This document shows, in pieces, positions 1 to 8,837 of a stretch of DNA of 64,000 nucleotides. The notes below the pieces were generated by a model. That model made no database searches. It worked only from the letters and a program-made list of their open reading frames with translations, and was not told the origin of the DNA. This DNA is from Saprospiraceae bacterium (lineage in GTDB: Bacteria > Bacteroidota > Bacteroidia > Chitinophagales > Saprospiraceae). A program made the position numbers and the translations under genes. Within the stretch, counting starts at the first letter, position 1, and the number at the start of each line of letters is the position of its first letter. The stretch covers positions 211,373 through 275,372 of the forward strand of contig JAHDFP010000005.1 in NCBI GenBank assembly GCA_020628095.1, written 5' to 3'.

Positions 1-2
1 AT

Positions 3-794
3 GGGATCAGGATTAATTCGGATCTGATTTTGGATTTAGAAAATTCTCAGATCATGCAAGTTGTCGGCGTACAAGGTGGTGAAGAACAGCAAAGACTTTT
101 TAGCTGGGTTTATGATCCGCTACTACAGGCTAATCGTGATAACAAAATCGTCAAAAGCATAGACAGGGTGAGATCCACGTTCCCTAGTTCTATCTCAGTT
201 CTTAATGAAACTGCAGAAATAAAAGATCAGGTGTTACTGACAAGTTCTGATTATAGTAGGCGACAGATATATCCTATGCGTTTGAGTTTTGAGATACTCA
301 GATTAGAGCAAAAGATAGAGGCGTATGACAAGAAAAAAATTCCTGTGGCGGTATTAATGGAAGGCGAGTTTCAATCCTTTTTCAAAAATAGAGTCACAGA
401 AGAAATGAACAGTACGCTAGATAAGATCGGCAGTTCTTTCAAAGAAAAAAGTGTACCCACGACTCAGGTGTTCGTATCAGATCCTGACATTATCAAAAAC
501 ATGTATGACCCTAACAGTTCTAAGATAAGCCCTATGGGATATAACCCCTGGGATGGAACGGTAAGCAATGGCAACAAGCAGTTCATGGTTAACCTTATAG
601 AATATCTCGTCGATGATTATCAGTTAGCCGACGCCAGAGCTAAAACATTAAAACTAAGATTACTGGATCAGGTCGAACTAGAAAAAAACAAAACAAAGTG
701 GCAAGTGATCAATGTAGTTATGCCCGTCCTTGTTATTATGTTATTTGGCTTTTTGTTTAATTATCTCAGAAAAAGAAAATACGGCTCAGTCTAA
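3..794 (+). CDS. gldG: GldG, gliding-motility ABC transporter component, C-terminal part
   Basis: This is the 3' part of a gene that begins left of the window. The reading frame is already open at base 3 (GIRINSDLILDLENSQ...), so the first apparent start near base 30 is internal. GldG is an inner-membrane subunit of the GldA/F/G ABC transporter needed for gliding and type IX secretion in Bacteroidota. The visible part has the periplasmic region with the typical GxRIN-DLxxDL stretch and ends in one membrane segment followed by a basic YLRKRKYG tail, as in full-length GldG of about 560 residues. It converges with the next gene and overlaps it by 9 bp. Recognition is good, but the N-terminal half cannot be judged. 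Confidence 0.85.
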   Translation, partial: GIRINSDLILDLENSQIMQVVGVQGGEEQQRLFSWVYDPLLQANRDNKIVKSIDRVRSTFPSSISVLNETAEIKDQVLLTSSDYSRRQIYPMRLSFEILRLEQKIEAYDKKKIPVAVLMEGEFQSFFKNRVTEEMNSTLDKIGSSFKEKSVPTTQVFVSDPDIIKNMYDPNSSKISPMGYNPWDGTVSNGNKQFMVNLIEYLVDDYQLADARAKTLKLRLLDQVELEKNKTKWQVINVVMPVLVIMLFGFLFNYLRKRKYGSV

Positions 795-1235
795 TTTCTC
801 AAGATACTTTTTAAGCATAATAAGAGCCTGAGGCCAGCCATCCGCTACGGCCTTGTAGTACCAGTCCCATATAGTGTCTCCTTCTTTCTTAAATCCGTTC
901 TGAGTGACTTTTAAGATAGAATAATTGTCATGTGCAGCGACATCATATTTGATGGTGAATGGTCCTAATATGGGCTTCTCAGAATTGATATATAAGACAT
1001 CTTCCAGATATAGGTGACTACGGTAGTTATAAAGGTTAATCCTTCCCGTACTGATGAATTTGATACCCTCCGAAGATCTCAGCCAAGTCAAGGTATATAA
1101 TCCGCCATCTTTTCTTTCTATGAAGCATGAATCTACACCCCACCAAGCTTTCAGATGATTTATATCCATAAGAGCCTCGAGAATTTCCTTTGGATCACAA
1201 TTTATTCTTATCTCTGATACAACGACTCGCTTCAT
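786..1235 (-). CDS. SRPBCC / AHSA1-like domain protein
   Basis: A 149-residue protein with the layout of the START/SRPBCC superfamily: an N-terminal beta strand (VVVSEIRINCDPKEIL), a helix leading to KAWWGVDSC, a central beta grip, and a C-terminal helix after DWYYKAVADGWPQALIMLKKYL. The W..GWP..L..L.KYLE end is typical of AHSA1-type proteins, which bind hydrophobic ligands or act as stress accessory proteins. No specific ligand can be named. It is the last gene of a minus-strand operon with the cytochrome c, SCO1 and lipoprotein genes. It starts 9 bp after the cytochrome gene ends. Confidence 0.7.
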   Translation of the reverse strand: MKRVVVSEIRINCDPKEILEALMDINHLKAWWGVDSCFIERKDGGLYTLTWLRSSEGIKFISTGRINLYNYRSHLYLEDVLYINSEKPILGPFTIKYDVAAHDNYSILKVTQNGFKKEGDTIWDWYYKAVADGWPQALIMLKKYLEKLD

Positions 1236-1244
1236 ATTAGTTAT

Positions 1245-1607
1245 TTATTGCGACGTGCATTGTGAGAGTAGGGTCTTGGTTCTTTTTATGGTGAGTTCCT
1301 CATTCCGTCCATTCATATCTGACATAATGTAGTTAGAAATATTGCTTACTTCTACATCACTCAGACCTTCTATCGCGACCATTTCTAATAAGGTTTCTGG
1401 ATGATTTATACCCTGCGTAATGATACACGGTAGCTCATCTATTCTTACATCCATGTCTTTCATAGCAGGGTATAGGTCCTCTACACCCGAACCATCCTCC
1501 ATGTGACAATGAGCGCAATGTGTTACATATAAGTCTTTTCCTTGTTGGTATTGCACATAATCGCAAGCTGTGAAGAAAACTAATAATATGAGACTAATGC
1601 GTTTCAT
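1245..1607 (-). CDS. Small cytochrome c lipoprotein
   Basis: The start is placed at MKRISLILLVFFTACDY, because that gives a clean lipoprotein signal with the lipobox FTAC. A longer reading from 1652 would put 15 odd residues in front of it. The mature protein has one heme motif CAHCH near residues 31-35 (HCAHCHMEDGSG) and a likely Met axial ligand in the YPAMKDM region. It is about 120 residues, the size of a single-domain class I cytochrome c. It overlaps the end of the SCO1 gene by 14 bp, so it is translated from the same message. An electron-carrier role in the envelope near a cytochrome oxidase is inferred. Confidence 0.82.
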   Translation of the reverse strand: MKRISLILLVFFTACDYVQYQQGKDLYVTHCAHCHMEDGSGVEDLYPAMKDMDVRIDELPCIITQGINHPETLLEMVAIEGLSDVEVSNISNYIMSDMNGRNEELTIKRTKTLLSQCTSQ

Positions 1608-2217
1608 ATTCTTTAAGCAAAACGTCGATATGCAATAGTAGCTTGTCCACATCCTCTGGGTCAGTACCTAAGCCAAATGATCGGATACGCCGATGTGTAT
1701 CTACTAAAGTAATATATCCAGAATGATTGAATCCACCAGGTGCTTCTGGATCATCAAAGGCACTATTAAAATAGTATTCCGCCAAGTCATGCAACTCGTC
1801 CTTATCTCCTGTCAAGAACATCCATTTATCCGTATTGATATTGAGGCTTTCTGCGTAGTCTTTGAGCCGAGTAGGGGTGTCTCTTTTGGGGTCTATGGAG
1901 TGACTCACTAGTCTTATAAGATCGTTGTCCTCGTATTTCTTGTATATACGAAGCATCTGCTTTTTTACTTTTGGGCAGATCGTCGGACAGAAAGAGAAAA
2001 AGAAATCCGACAAGTATATGTAGTTATCCAAATCTGCATTGGTAACTGAGACACTATCTTGTGTCAATAGTGAGAACTCTGGTATCGTATGATATACCGT
2101 GTCATTATCTATCACTTCTCTATCTCCTAATATGGGAAGGACATCAGGAATATCCGATCGCTGACACCCCACCAGAAAGCAAGTAATTAGAAGTGCGACT
2201 AAGGGATTAATTTTCAT
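1594..2217 (-). CDS. SCO1/SenC/PrrC family protein
   Basis: A 207-residue thioredoxin-fold protein with a lipoprotein signal (LLITCFLVGC). The copper-binding CPTIC motif lies in DFFFSFCPTICPKVKKQM, and the distal histidine is in NHSGYITLVDTHRR. SCO proteins deliver copper to, or reduce, the CuA site of cytochrome c oxidase. All three copper ligands expected for the family are present. It lies in a tight minus-strand operon: it overlaps the upstream lipoprotein gene by 11 bp and the downstream cytochrome c gene by 14 bp, which fits a respiratory-assembly role. Family assignment is firm; a specific oxidase partner is not visible. Confidence 0.9.
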   Translation of the reverse strand: MKINPLVALLITCFLVGCQRSDIPDVLPILGDREVIDNDTVYHTIPEFSLLTQDSVSVTNADLDNYIYLSDFFFSFCPTICPKVKKQMLRIYKKYEDNDLIRLVSHSIDPKRDTPTRLKDYAESLNINTDKWMFLTGDKDELHDLAEYYFNSAFDDPEAPGGFNHSGYITLVDTHRRIRSFGLGTDPEDVDKLLLHIDVLLKEYETH

Positions 2218-2605
2218 TGAGAAATTCTTTTGCTGATTTTATAGAAGCGTACATGTCATCACTGACCTTAGTGATTTTTATCTTTTCGCTCTCCAGATAT
2301 TTGAGTTTGGACTCTTTAGTAGAATCTTTGTATGATTTATAGACCTGAAAATCAGACATCCAATCCATCATGCCATCATCGGCTTGTTGTAATCGAGTAA
2401 TAAGCGATTGTGATATGCTATCCTGAGATTCTTGCTTCTTTATTTTTCTTCTTAGTTTGTTAATGGTCGATATCTCTGGCATGACTTCGTCGTGTATTCT
2501 TATGACTTCATCATAGAGTGTCTTTACTTCGCGGTCATGAGGATCACTACGGCATCCTACTATGAAAAGAAATAATATGACATAGGACATTATTTTCATA
2601 ATCAT
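2207..2605 (-). CDS. Small coiled-coil lipoprotein of unknown function
   Basis: A 132-residue protein with a lipobox near the N-terminus (FLFIVGC) and then a highly charged, helical body (INKLRRKIKKQESQDSISQSL, and IKSAKEFLNEN at the end). A second possible start is Met3. Similar short helical lipoproteins occur beside SCO1 genes in Bacteroidota and are sometimes misnamed viral A-type inclusion proteins. It is the first gene of the SCO1/cytochrome operon. An envelope role linked to respiration is only inferred from that context. Confidence 0.7.
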   Translation of the reverse strand: MIMKIMSYVILFLFIVGCRSDPHDREVKTLYDEVIRIHDEVMPEISTINKLRRKIKKQESQDSISQSLITRLQQADDGMMDWMSDFQVYKSYKDSTKESKLKYLESEKIKITKVSDDMYASIKSAKEFLNEN

Positions 2606-2680
2606 AAAACCAAATAAATTAAAAGATGTTTCAAAGTTACATGCATATATTTAGACTGTCATATTCGATGTAATATCAAG

Positions 2681-4090
2681 ATGAAAAGATCCATTCTATG
2701 GTTTAGAAATGATCTAAGGCTACATGATAACGAAGCCTTATTAGATGCACTCAAACATAATGAAGAAATCATTCCTGTCTATGTTTTTGATGATCGTTTT
2801 TTCAAATCCAAAACTAAATTTGGCTTTGAGAAAACGGGTGCAGCAAGAAAGAGATTTATAGCCGAATGTGTACAAGATCTTAGACAGAATCTCAAGAAAT
2901 TATCGACCAACCTTTATGTCCGCGAGGGTCTGACAGAAGAAATCATACCTGAGATCGCCAGACAATACAAAACCAGTTATGTCTACTGTAATCGGGATCG
3001 TACGCAAGAAGAAGTCGACATGCAGGATGCATTGGAGAAAAGTCTATGGTCTATAGGTCAGGAGATGCGCTATTATCGCGGCAAAATGCTCTACTATACA
3101 GCGGACTTACCCTTTCCTGTGACACATTGCCCAGATCAGTTTACGCCTTTCCGAAAAGAGGTAGAAAAATTTGTCAAAATAAGGTCTCCTCTCGTAGAGC
3201 CGACAGAAAATATCAAACCGCTTTCGGAAGAATTAGAAGAAGGAGAGATACCATATTTAAGCTCTAACAATTGTAATAATACACACGATAAGGGTTTATA
3301 TCAGAGCGGTGGTGAAACCGAAGGCCGAAAATTACTTAATAAATACATCTGGACAGACCAATCAATAGTAGAGTATAAACAATTGAGAAACAATTTATTA
3401 GGAGATTCTTTTTCAAGTAAATTTTCAAGTTATCTATCGCAGGGGTGTCTATCTCCTAAGCTAATCTATGATGAAATAAAAAGGTTCGAATCTGAGAGAG
3501 TGTCTAATGAATCAACTTATTGGTTAGTCTTCCAATTATTGTGGCGAGACTATTTCAGATTTATTGCCAAAAAGCATGGTAACAAGATTTTTTATAAAAA
3601 AGGTATCAAAGGCAAACCTCTAAGGAACAAACTCTATAGCAATAAGGTCTTATTTGATAAATGGGCGCAAGGGATGACAGGGATTCCTTTTGTGGATGCT
3701 AATATGAGAGAGCTCAATGCGACTGGTTATATGTCCAACAGAGGACGTCAAAATGTGGCTTCTTTTTTAGTCCATGATATGCACCTCAATTGGCTGATGG
3801 GGGCGGAGTATTTTGAGTCAAAACTCATAGATTACGACCCCTGTACCAACTATGGTAACTGGAATTATATCGCTGGGGTAGGGACTGATCCCAGACAAGA
3901 TAGATACTTCAACTTGCCTTTTCAGGTAAAGAAATATGACCCTAAGGCAGAGTATATCCGATATTGGTTGCCAGAATTAGAAGAAGCGCCTTTAGATTTT
4001 TTGGTCAACCCTTTTTCAAGACCTGATGTCACCAAGTCCGCAGCATTCGACTATCCACAGCCCTGTGTTCATATTAAAAACTGGACTTAA
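2681..4090 (+). CDS. DASH-type cryptochrome / photolyase
   Basis: A 469-residue flavoprotein. The N-terminal photolyase alpha/beta domain begins SILWFRNDLRLHDNEAL. The helical FAD domain has the characteristic WRDYFRF, TGIPFVDANMREL, GYMSNRGRQNVASFL and DYDPCTNYGNWNYIAGVGTDPR blocks. The last two are typical of CRY-DASH rather than class I CPD photolyase. CRY-DASH proteins bind FAD and usually MTHF and repair CPD lesions in single-stranded DNA. Length is normal. The gene ends convergently with the MFS gene, overlapping its stop by 3-4 bp. It stands alone with its own upstream region of about 75 bp. Confidence 0.92.
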   Translation: MKRSILWFRNDLRLHDNEALLDALKHNEEIIPVYVFDDRFFKSKTKFGFEKTGAARKRFIAECVQDLRQNLKKLSTNLYVREGLTEEIIPEIARQYKTSYVYCNRDRTQEEVDMQDALEKSLWSIGQEMRYYRGKMLYYTADLPFPVTHCPDQFTPFRKEVEKFVKIRSPLVEPTENIKPLSEELEEGEIPYLSSNNCNNTHDKGLYQSGGETEGRKLLNKYIWTDQSIVEYKQLRNNLLGDSFSSKFSSYLSQGCLSPKLIYDEIKRFESERVSNESTYWLVFQLLWRDYFRFIAKKHGNKIFYKKGIKGKPLRNKLYSNKVLFDKWAQGMTGIPFVDANMRELNATGYMSNRGRQNVASFLVHDMHLNWLMGAEYFESKLIDYDPCTNYGNWNYIAGVGTDPRQDRYFNLPFQVKKYDPKAEYIRYWLPELEEAPLDFLVNPFSRPDVTKSAAFDYPQPCVHIKNWT

Positions 4091-5313
4091 GCCGAATGAT
4101 CGGCTGCTCTGAAGAGCGTTCCTTTAGGAACAAAAAGGAGAATCGTTGATAGTAATGCTAATCCAATCACAGCAAACAATAATAATCTGGATAGGGTAGG
4201 CCAATCATTGATGACATCACTAGCGATGGACAGACTGAGCAGTACCAAAGTCAAGGAGAAAAACAATCTGGACACAAGGCTTTGAAGCGAAAAGAAACTC
4301 GCCCTGATATCCTTAGTTGTCAGAGGGGCGATGACCGCATTAATCGGAGCCTTGATTAGAGATGAAGAAACACCTCACAACAATATAAGCGGCAGTACCC
4401 AAATACTTAATAAAATACCCATCATGGCTATAAGGAAAAGTTGTAAAGCAATTGCAGTCCAGCATAACATCTTGAGGCCATATCTGTCTCTTAGCCTGAT
4501 GCTATTAGTCGCGGCAATAGATCCCATCACTCTGGTGATAGCGAATATAATTCCTGAGTAAATCGCAGCATCCACAGAAAAGAGTCCATGATCCATCTCT
4601 AGTAACTTGAGGTATGGTTGATAAAACTCGTAAGGGATATGGGTCATGATATAAAGGACTACGGTGAATATAAAAACCCACTTTAGCTCATGCTGACGTA
4701 ATGTGTGCAGAACGGTTTTGCTCTGATCTAAAATGCCTTTACTAGTCTTGCTTTCTAACTGATCTGGTTCTACAAAAAGAAAACTTATAATTACTCCAGG
4801 TATAACGAGAATAAATGATAATAGGTAGGCATAGTTAAGGTGCAATGCTCCAATGAATCCTCCCAATAATACAGCTACTGCGGAGGCTAATTCTGTAGCA
4901 CCCACGACCTTGGCCTCGCGATCTGCAAACTCATTCTCCTTTCCTTGTGCTTGTAAGGACTCAAAATAAAAGGCCGTATTAGTACCCGACATAAACGACA
5001 TGCCAATAGCTAAAGCCACCTGACCCACACAGAAAACAACAAAGTCGGGTTGCGAAAGACCAAAAAGCAAATACCCCACAGCGAAACCCAGTGAAGAAAT
5101 TATCAATGTGATCTTGCGTCCTATCTTATCTGAAAAGTAACCAGATGGAACCTCAAGAAGGACAACACTCATGTAGTATATAGATTCTAATAGAATGACT
5201 TCTTTTATCTCAAGCGACTGATTGAAATAAAGAAAAAACACGGGCAGCCAGGCCATCATGGATATAGAGGCCCTATAAAGAGGGTAGTACTTTATATTGA
5301 AATCCAGTGACAT
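4087..5313 (-). pseudogene. MFS transporter interrupted by one in-frame TGA codon
   Basis: A major facilitator superfamily permease of about 408 residues read from 5313 down to 4087. It has twelve predicted membrane segments and the loop 2-3 motif (SGYFSDKIGRK). Residue 313 is a TGA at 4377-4375. The same frame continues past it without another stop (GVSSSLIKAPINAVIAPL, then TTKDIRASFFSLQSL), which matches the usual MFS helix 10-11 region. TGG to TGA would explain it. The first 312 residues can still be made and would lack the last two or three helices. The stop may be a real nonsense mutation or a sequence error. It sits 1 bp after the LolD-type ATPase gene. Confidence 0.8.
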
Positions 5314-5973
5314 TTATACCTTAATCTGTCCATCCACTATCTCTAGCTTTCTGTCACTGAGATTAGCTAACTCCGGATTATGAGTAACGATGACAAAGGT
5401 CTGATTGAGTTTATCTCTCAGTGAGATAAAAAGTTCGTGCAGTTCTTGAGATGTCTGCGTATCAAGGTTACCAGTTGGTTCGTCAGCGAAAATGATTTTG
5501 GGGTCATTTATAAGTGCTCTGGCAATGGAGACGCGTTGTTGTTCTCCTCCTGAGAGCTCCGAAGGCTTGTGACTTATGCGTTCCGCTAGTCCCAGAATAC
5601 TTAGTAACTCCGTCGCTTTGTCCTTTATTTTCTGTCGACTTATATTATTACTGACCAGCGCTGGGATCATCACGTTCTCTATAGCATTAAACTCAGGTAT
5701 CAGATGATGAAACTGAAATACAAATCCGATTTTCTGATTTCTGAATTGCGCTAACTTCTTTTCTGAAAGTTGACTGACATCCACATTGTCGATGATGACG
5801 TTTCCCTTATCCGCTTCGTCTAATGTGCCTAGAATGTGTAACAAGGTACTTTTACCTGTGCCTGATTTACCTACGATACTGGTAATGGTGGATGGCTCTA
5901 TTTGTAGAGAGATACCCTTGAGCACTTCCAGACCTTCATAACTTTTATATACTCCGTGAGCCGTTAACATCAA
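5314..5973 (-). CDS. lolD: LolD-type ABC transporter ATP-binding protein
   Basis: A 219-residue ABC ATPase of the MacB/LolD type. It has Walker [10 protein letters not shown] near residue 35, the Q-loop [12 protein letters not shown], signature LSGGEQQR, Walker [13 protein letters not shown] and the H-loop VTH. LolD partners the LolC/E membrane proteins to release lipoproteins from the inner membrane. The [19 protein letters not shown] segment is typical of Bacteroidota LolD. No permease lies next to it; the downstream neighbour is the MFS gene. Related family members with other substrates cannot be excluded. Confidence 0.82.
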   Translation of the reverse strand: MMLTAHGVYKSYEGLEVLKGISLQIEPSTITSIVGKSGTGKSTLLHILGTLDEADKGNVIIDNVDVSQLSEKKLAQFRNQKIGFVFQFHHLIPEFNAIENVMIPALVSNNISRQKIKDKATELLSILGLAERISHKPSELSGGEQQRVSIARALINDPKIIFADEPTGNLDTQTSQELHELFISLRDKLNQTFVIVTHNPELANLSDRKLEIVDGQIKV

Positions 5974-6070
5974 TCTAATCTATGCAAATTAATCGTAATA
6001 TGTTGATGGTGGCACTTGGATTTTATAATATAACTATCTTTCCACCCGAAAATCTGAAAGCATTCGAAAA

Positions 6071-7264
6071 TTGAAGATTCTTCAACTCACTAAAAAGTTT
6101 CCTTACCCACCTAAAGATGGAGAATCATTAGCCATCTTATCTATGGCAAAGGGCTATCAGCAATGCGGACACCAAGTCACCTTGCTCGCGCTTAATACTA
6201 AAAAACACTATGTAGCTACGGCAACAATAGATAGAGATGGTTTCTCATATTACCATCACATCCATGATATCTACATAGACACATCTCTTCAGCCTCTTGC
6301 AGCGTTCTTTAATCTATTTAGCGATAGACCTTATAATACGCAGCGGTTTTACTCCAATGAGTATGCGCAACAGTTGACTCGACTTTTGGCGGACGAGCGG
6401 TATGATGTCATTCAGCTAGAGACCTTATATATGCTGGAGTACATAGATATAATCAGACGATATAGCAAGGCAAAAATCGTCTATCGTTCCCATAACAAAG
6501 AGGACGAAATATGGGAAAATTTAGCAGAACAAGAATCTAATTTTTTAAAGAAAAAATACTTTCAGCTTTGCGCTCGTCGCTTGTCCACATTTGAAAAGCA
6601 AAATGTAGATAAGGTGGATACCATTGCAGTGATCTCAGAAAGTGACCTCAATAAGCATCAACAATTATATCAACATATCAAACAAGTCTCCATATTACCA
6701 GGAATGGACATTCAGCCACCTGTGATGTCTGTCTTGCCCAAATCTATAAAGGTGGGATACATCGGATCATTAGACTGGAAACCGAATATAGAAGGGCTTA
6801 AATGGTTCTTTACAGAAATCTGGGACAATGAGTCATCACTGACTAATCAGCTACATATCGAATTTCACCTTGCAGGTAGAAATGCCAGTCATCAGGATAA
6901 GGACTATTTCGAAGGCCAGACTGTTTTTCATGGAGAAGTGGAGGACGCCAGTATGTTTTTAGATCTCTTGGACATAATCATCGTGCCTCTAAAATCAGGC
7001 AGCGGTATCCGCATCAAGATACTCGAAGCCATGTCTAAGGGAAAAATTGTCATTGCAACTAAAAAGGGGTTAGAAGGTATACCTTATACTCATGGAGAAA
7101 ATGCCTTTCTCTTTTCTGATGCTCAAGACTTTGCGCAGAACATAAAGAGAATATTTGAGCAAAAGGAAGAATGGACTAACATAGGTCTCAGAGCGCAGGC
7201 ACTCATCAAAGAGCACTTTTCTCATCAGGCCAATGCTCATAAACTGATCGACTTTATCTCCTAA
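6071..7264 (+). CDS. Glycosyltransferase family 4-like protein
   Basis: A 397-residue GT-B glycosyltransferase that starts with TTG (MKILQLTKKFPYPPKDGESLAILSMAKGY). The N-terminal Rossmann domain carries the usual glycine-containing acceptor loop. The C-terminal domain has VGYIGSLDWKPNIEGLKWF, then the donor site PLKSGSGIRIKILEAMSKGKIVIATKKGLEGI, where the E of KILEAM is the usual nucleotide-sugar ligand. Such enzymes build surface polysaccharide or glycolipid. Substrate cannot be told. It is divergent from the lolD gene with about 100 bp between. Confidence 0.82.
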   Translation: MKILQLTKKFPYPPKDGESLAILSMAKGYQQCGHQVTLLALNTKKHYVATATIDRDGFSYYHHIHDIYIDTSLQPLAAFFNLFSDRPYNTQRFYSNEYAQQLTRLLADERYDVIQLETLYMLEYIDIIRRYSKAKIVYRSHNKEDEIWENLAEQESNFLKKKYFQLCARRLSTFEKQNVDKVDTIAVISESDLNKHQQLYQHIKQVSILPGMDIQPPVMSVLPKSIKVGYIGSLDWKPNIEGLKWFFTEIWDNESSLTNQLHIEFHLAGRNASHQDKDYFEGQTVFHGEVEDASMFLDLLDIIIVPLKSGSGIRIKILEAMSKGKIVIATKKGLEGIPYTHGENAFLFSDAQDFAQNIKRIFEQKEEWTNIGLRAQALIKEHFSHQANAHKLIDFIS

Positions 7265-7325
7265 AAATAAAATGAACCTCAAGCAGGCATAAACATTATA
7301 TTAGCAAATATTAATATGTGACAAT

Positions 7326-7799
7326 ATGAGTGATTACAAAGAGCCAAATGCATTATCAGATGTAGCTAAATTCCATAACACCTTTGGTCTACCCGTGGTT
7401 GCCGAACCAGAAATACCAGCCAAGGAGAGATGCCAATTACGTATAAATCTATTGCAAGAGGAACTCAACGAACTCAAGCAAGCGATAGAAGATAATGATC
7501 TGGTCGAGGTGGCTGACGCTCTATGTGATCTCCAGTATGTATTATCTGGAGCCATATTAGAGTTCGGGTTAGCCACTAAGTTCAAATCACTCTTTGACGA
7601 AGTACAGCGATCCAATATGAGCAAAACCTGCAAGACCAAAGAAGAAGCCGAACTAACAGCACAGCACTACCATCAAAAAGATGGCACGGAATCTCAAATC
7701 GTACCGAAAGACGGGGAATATCTTGTCTATAGATCTGGAGATGGAAAAGTACTGAAGTCTATCAATTATAGCCCCGCTAATCTAGCAGATATGTTGTAA
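7326..7799 (+). CDS. MazG-like nucleotide pyrophosphohydrolase
   Basis: A 157-residue all-alpha NTP pyrophosphatase-like protein. The metal-binding pattern is visible: EELNEL (ExxE) near residue 45 and EVADALCDLQYVL (ExxD) near residue 60. The PAKERCQLRINLLQEEL start helix is typical of the family. The C-terminal third (DGTESQIVPKDGEYLVYRSGDGKVLKS) is an extension seen in many Bacteroidota members. Family members hydrolyse dNTPs or modified nucleotides to monophosphates. It starts 61 bp after the glycosyltransferase gene and is convergent with the next gene. Confidence 0.8.
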   Translation: MSDYKEPNALSDVAKFHNTFGLPVVAEPEIPAKERCQLRINLLQEELNELKQAIEDNDLVEVADALCDLQYVLSGAILEFGLATKFKSLFDEVQRSNMSKTCKTKEEAELTAQHYHQKDGTESQIVPKDGEYLVYRSGDGKVLKSINYSPANLADML

Positions 7800-7835
7800 C
7801 AGAAATTTCTCAGAAAGAGAAGAAAAAATACGTCG

Positions 7836-8792
7836 CTATAGAGCTAAGAGCTCTCTCTGTAAGTTCTCCATACTTATGCTTACAGGACTAAGGCTTACTG
7901 ATTCTTGTGTATCGGTTAGATTAATATCCTGACTCGAATAATATACCTGACTTTCATCTTCTATAAATGTGATAGAAATAAGTGTCAAATCTGTATCCGT
8001 AAAAGGAATATTATCTATGCAATGAGGGTTTTCTGGACTCGAAAATATCCCGGACTGTATAAATCCATGACTCTTACTTAATAAATAAACTTGTGTATTA
8101 TCCGTCGTGAAATTTTCGTCAAAGTTTGCACATAACTGGTTATAAGATTGTACATGTTGATCTACCACTCTTGATAGGCATACCCATCCCGATTTAGAAA
8201 TTTTTATTTCGTAACCGCTTATCTTATTATTATGCGCATCGGTCCATGAGGTATAATTAATGTTATCTTCCTCAGAGCCATTATTAAAGTTCCAGAAGAT
8301 TCCACTCTCATCAGAGGACACGCCATAGCCCATCCTTAGCTTACCCGGAAGCATCTCTGAGGGAATCCGTAATACGATGTTTTTAGATTGTCTTATTTCT
8401 ATTTTTTGATTATCATATTCGGCATGTATAAACGCTCCGTATATATTCTCCACCAAACCCAGATTATTATCAGAGGTTGCATTTTGTAATATATAGTCAG
8501 AAAATGATCCTAACTCAATGACCTTTATGTTATACTCTATATCGTTACTTTCGGAGTTCTCAAAAAATGTACTTGGTCCGATTTCTATTTGTGCATTTAG
8601 GTCAGTATTGATCGACACGACTTTCTTATTGGACACAACTAAGTCCGTAGAATTAGCTGGTACAACCGATCTTAGTACGGACTCTACATCATTATGATTA
8701 AGAGGAGAGAAGGTCTCAGAATCACGATTGCACCCAACAACAAACAACAAAGAACACAGTAAAAAGAAATATTTGATATAACTCAAGGTCAA
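7836..8792 (-). CDS. Hypothetical lipoprotein
   Basis: A 318-residue protein with a lipobox (LLFVVGC) and a beta-rich body with no domain I recognise. The stretch with RMGYGVSSDESGIFWNFNNGSEED suggests an extracellular beta-sandwich. It is the last gene of a minus-strand operon behind a sigma factor and an outer-membrane-type protein (45 bp downstream of the latter), so it may be a surface component whose expression the sigma factor controls. That is inference from context only. Confidence 0.65.
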   Translation of the reverse strand: MTLSYIKYFFLLCSLLFVVGCNRDSETFSPLNHNDVESVLRSVVPANSTDLVVSNKKVVSINTDLNAQIEIGPSTFFENSESNDIEYNIKVIELGSFSDYILQNATSDNNLGLVENIYGAFIHAEYDNQKIEIRQSKNIVLRIPSEMLPGKLRMGYGVSSDESGIFWNFNNGSEEDNINYTSWTDAHNNKISGYEIKISKSGWVCLSRVVDQHVQSYNQLCANFDENFTTDNTQVYLLSKSHGFIQSGIFSSPENPHCIDNIPFTDTDLTLISITFIEDESQVYYSSQDINLTDTQESVSLSPVSISMENLQRELLAL

Positions 8793-8837
8793 TCTATTTT
8801 GGTATTGATTATTATTTCTAAAAATTATTTGATTCGC

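Noticed and set aside
3046..3267. Short overlapping frames inside the cryptochrome and other large genes
   Set aside because: They are out-of-frame shadows with no start context or domain content.
4375..4377. TGA as a sense codon (recoded as Trp or selenocysteine)
   Set aside because: No other gene in the window needs it, and no selenocysteine insertion structure was seen. A simple nonsense change or base error explains it.
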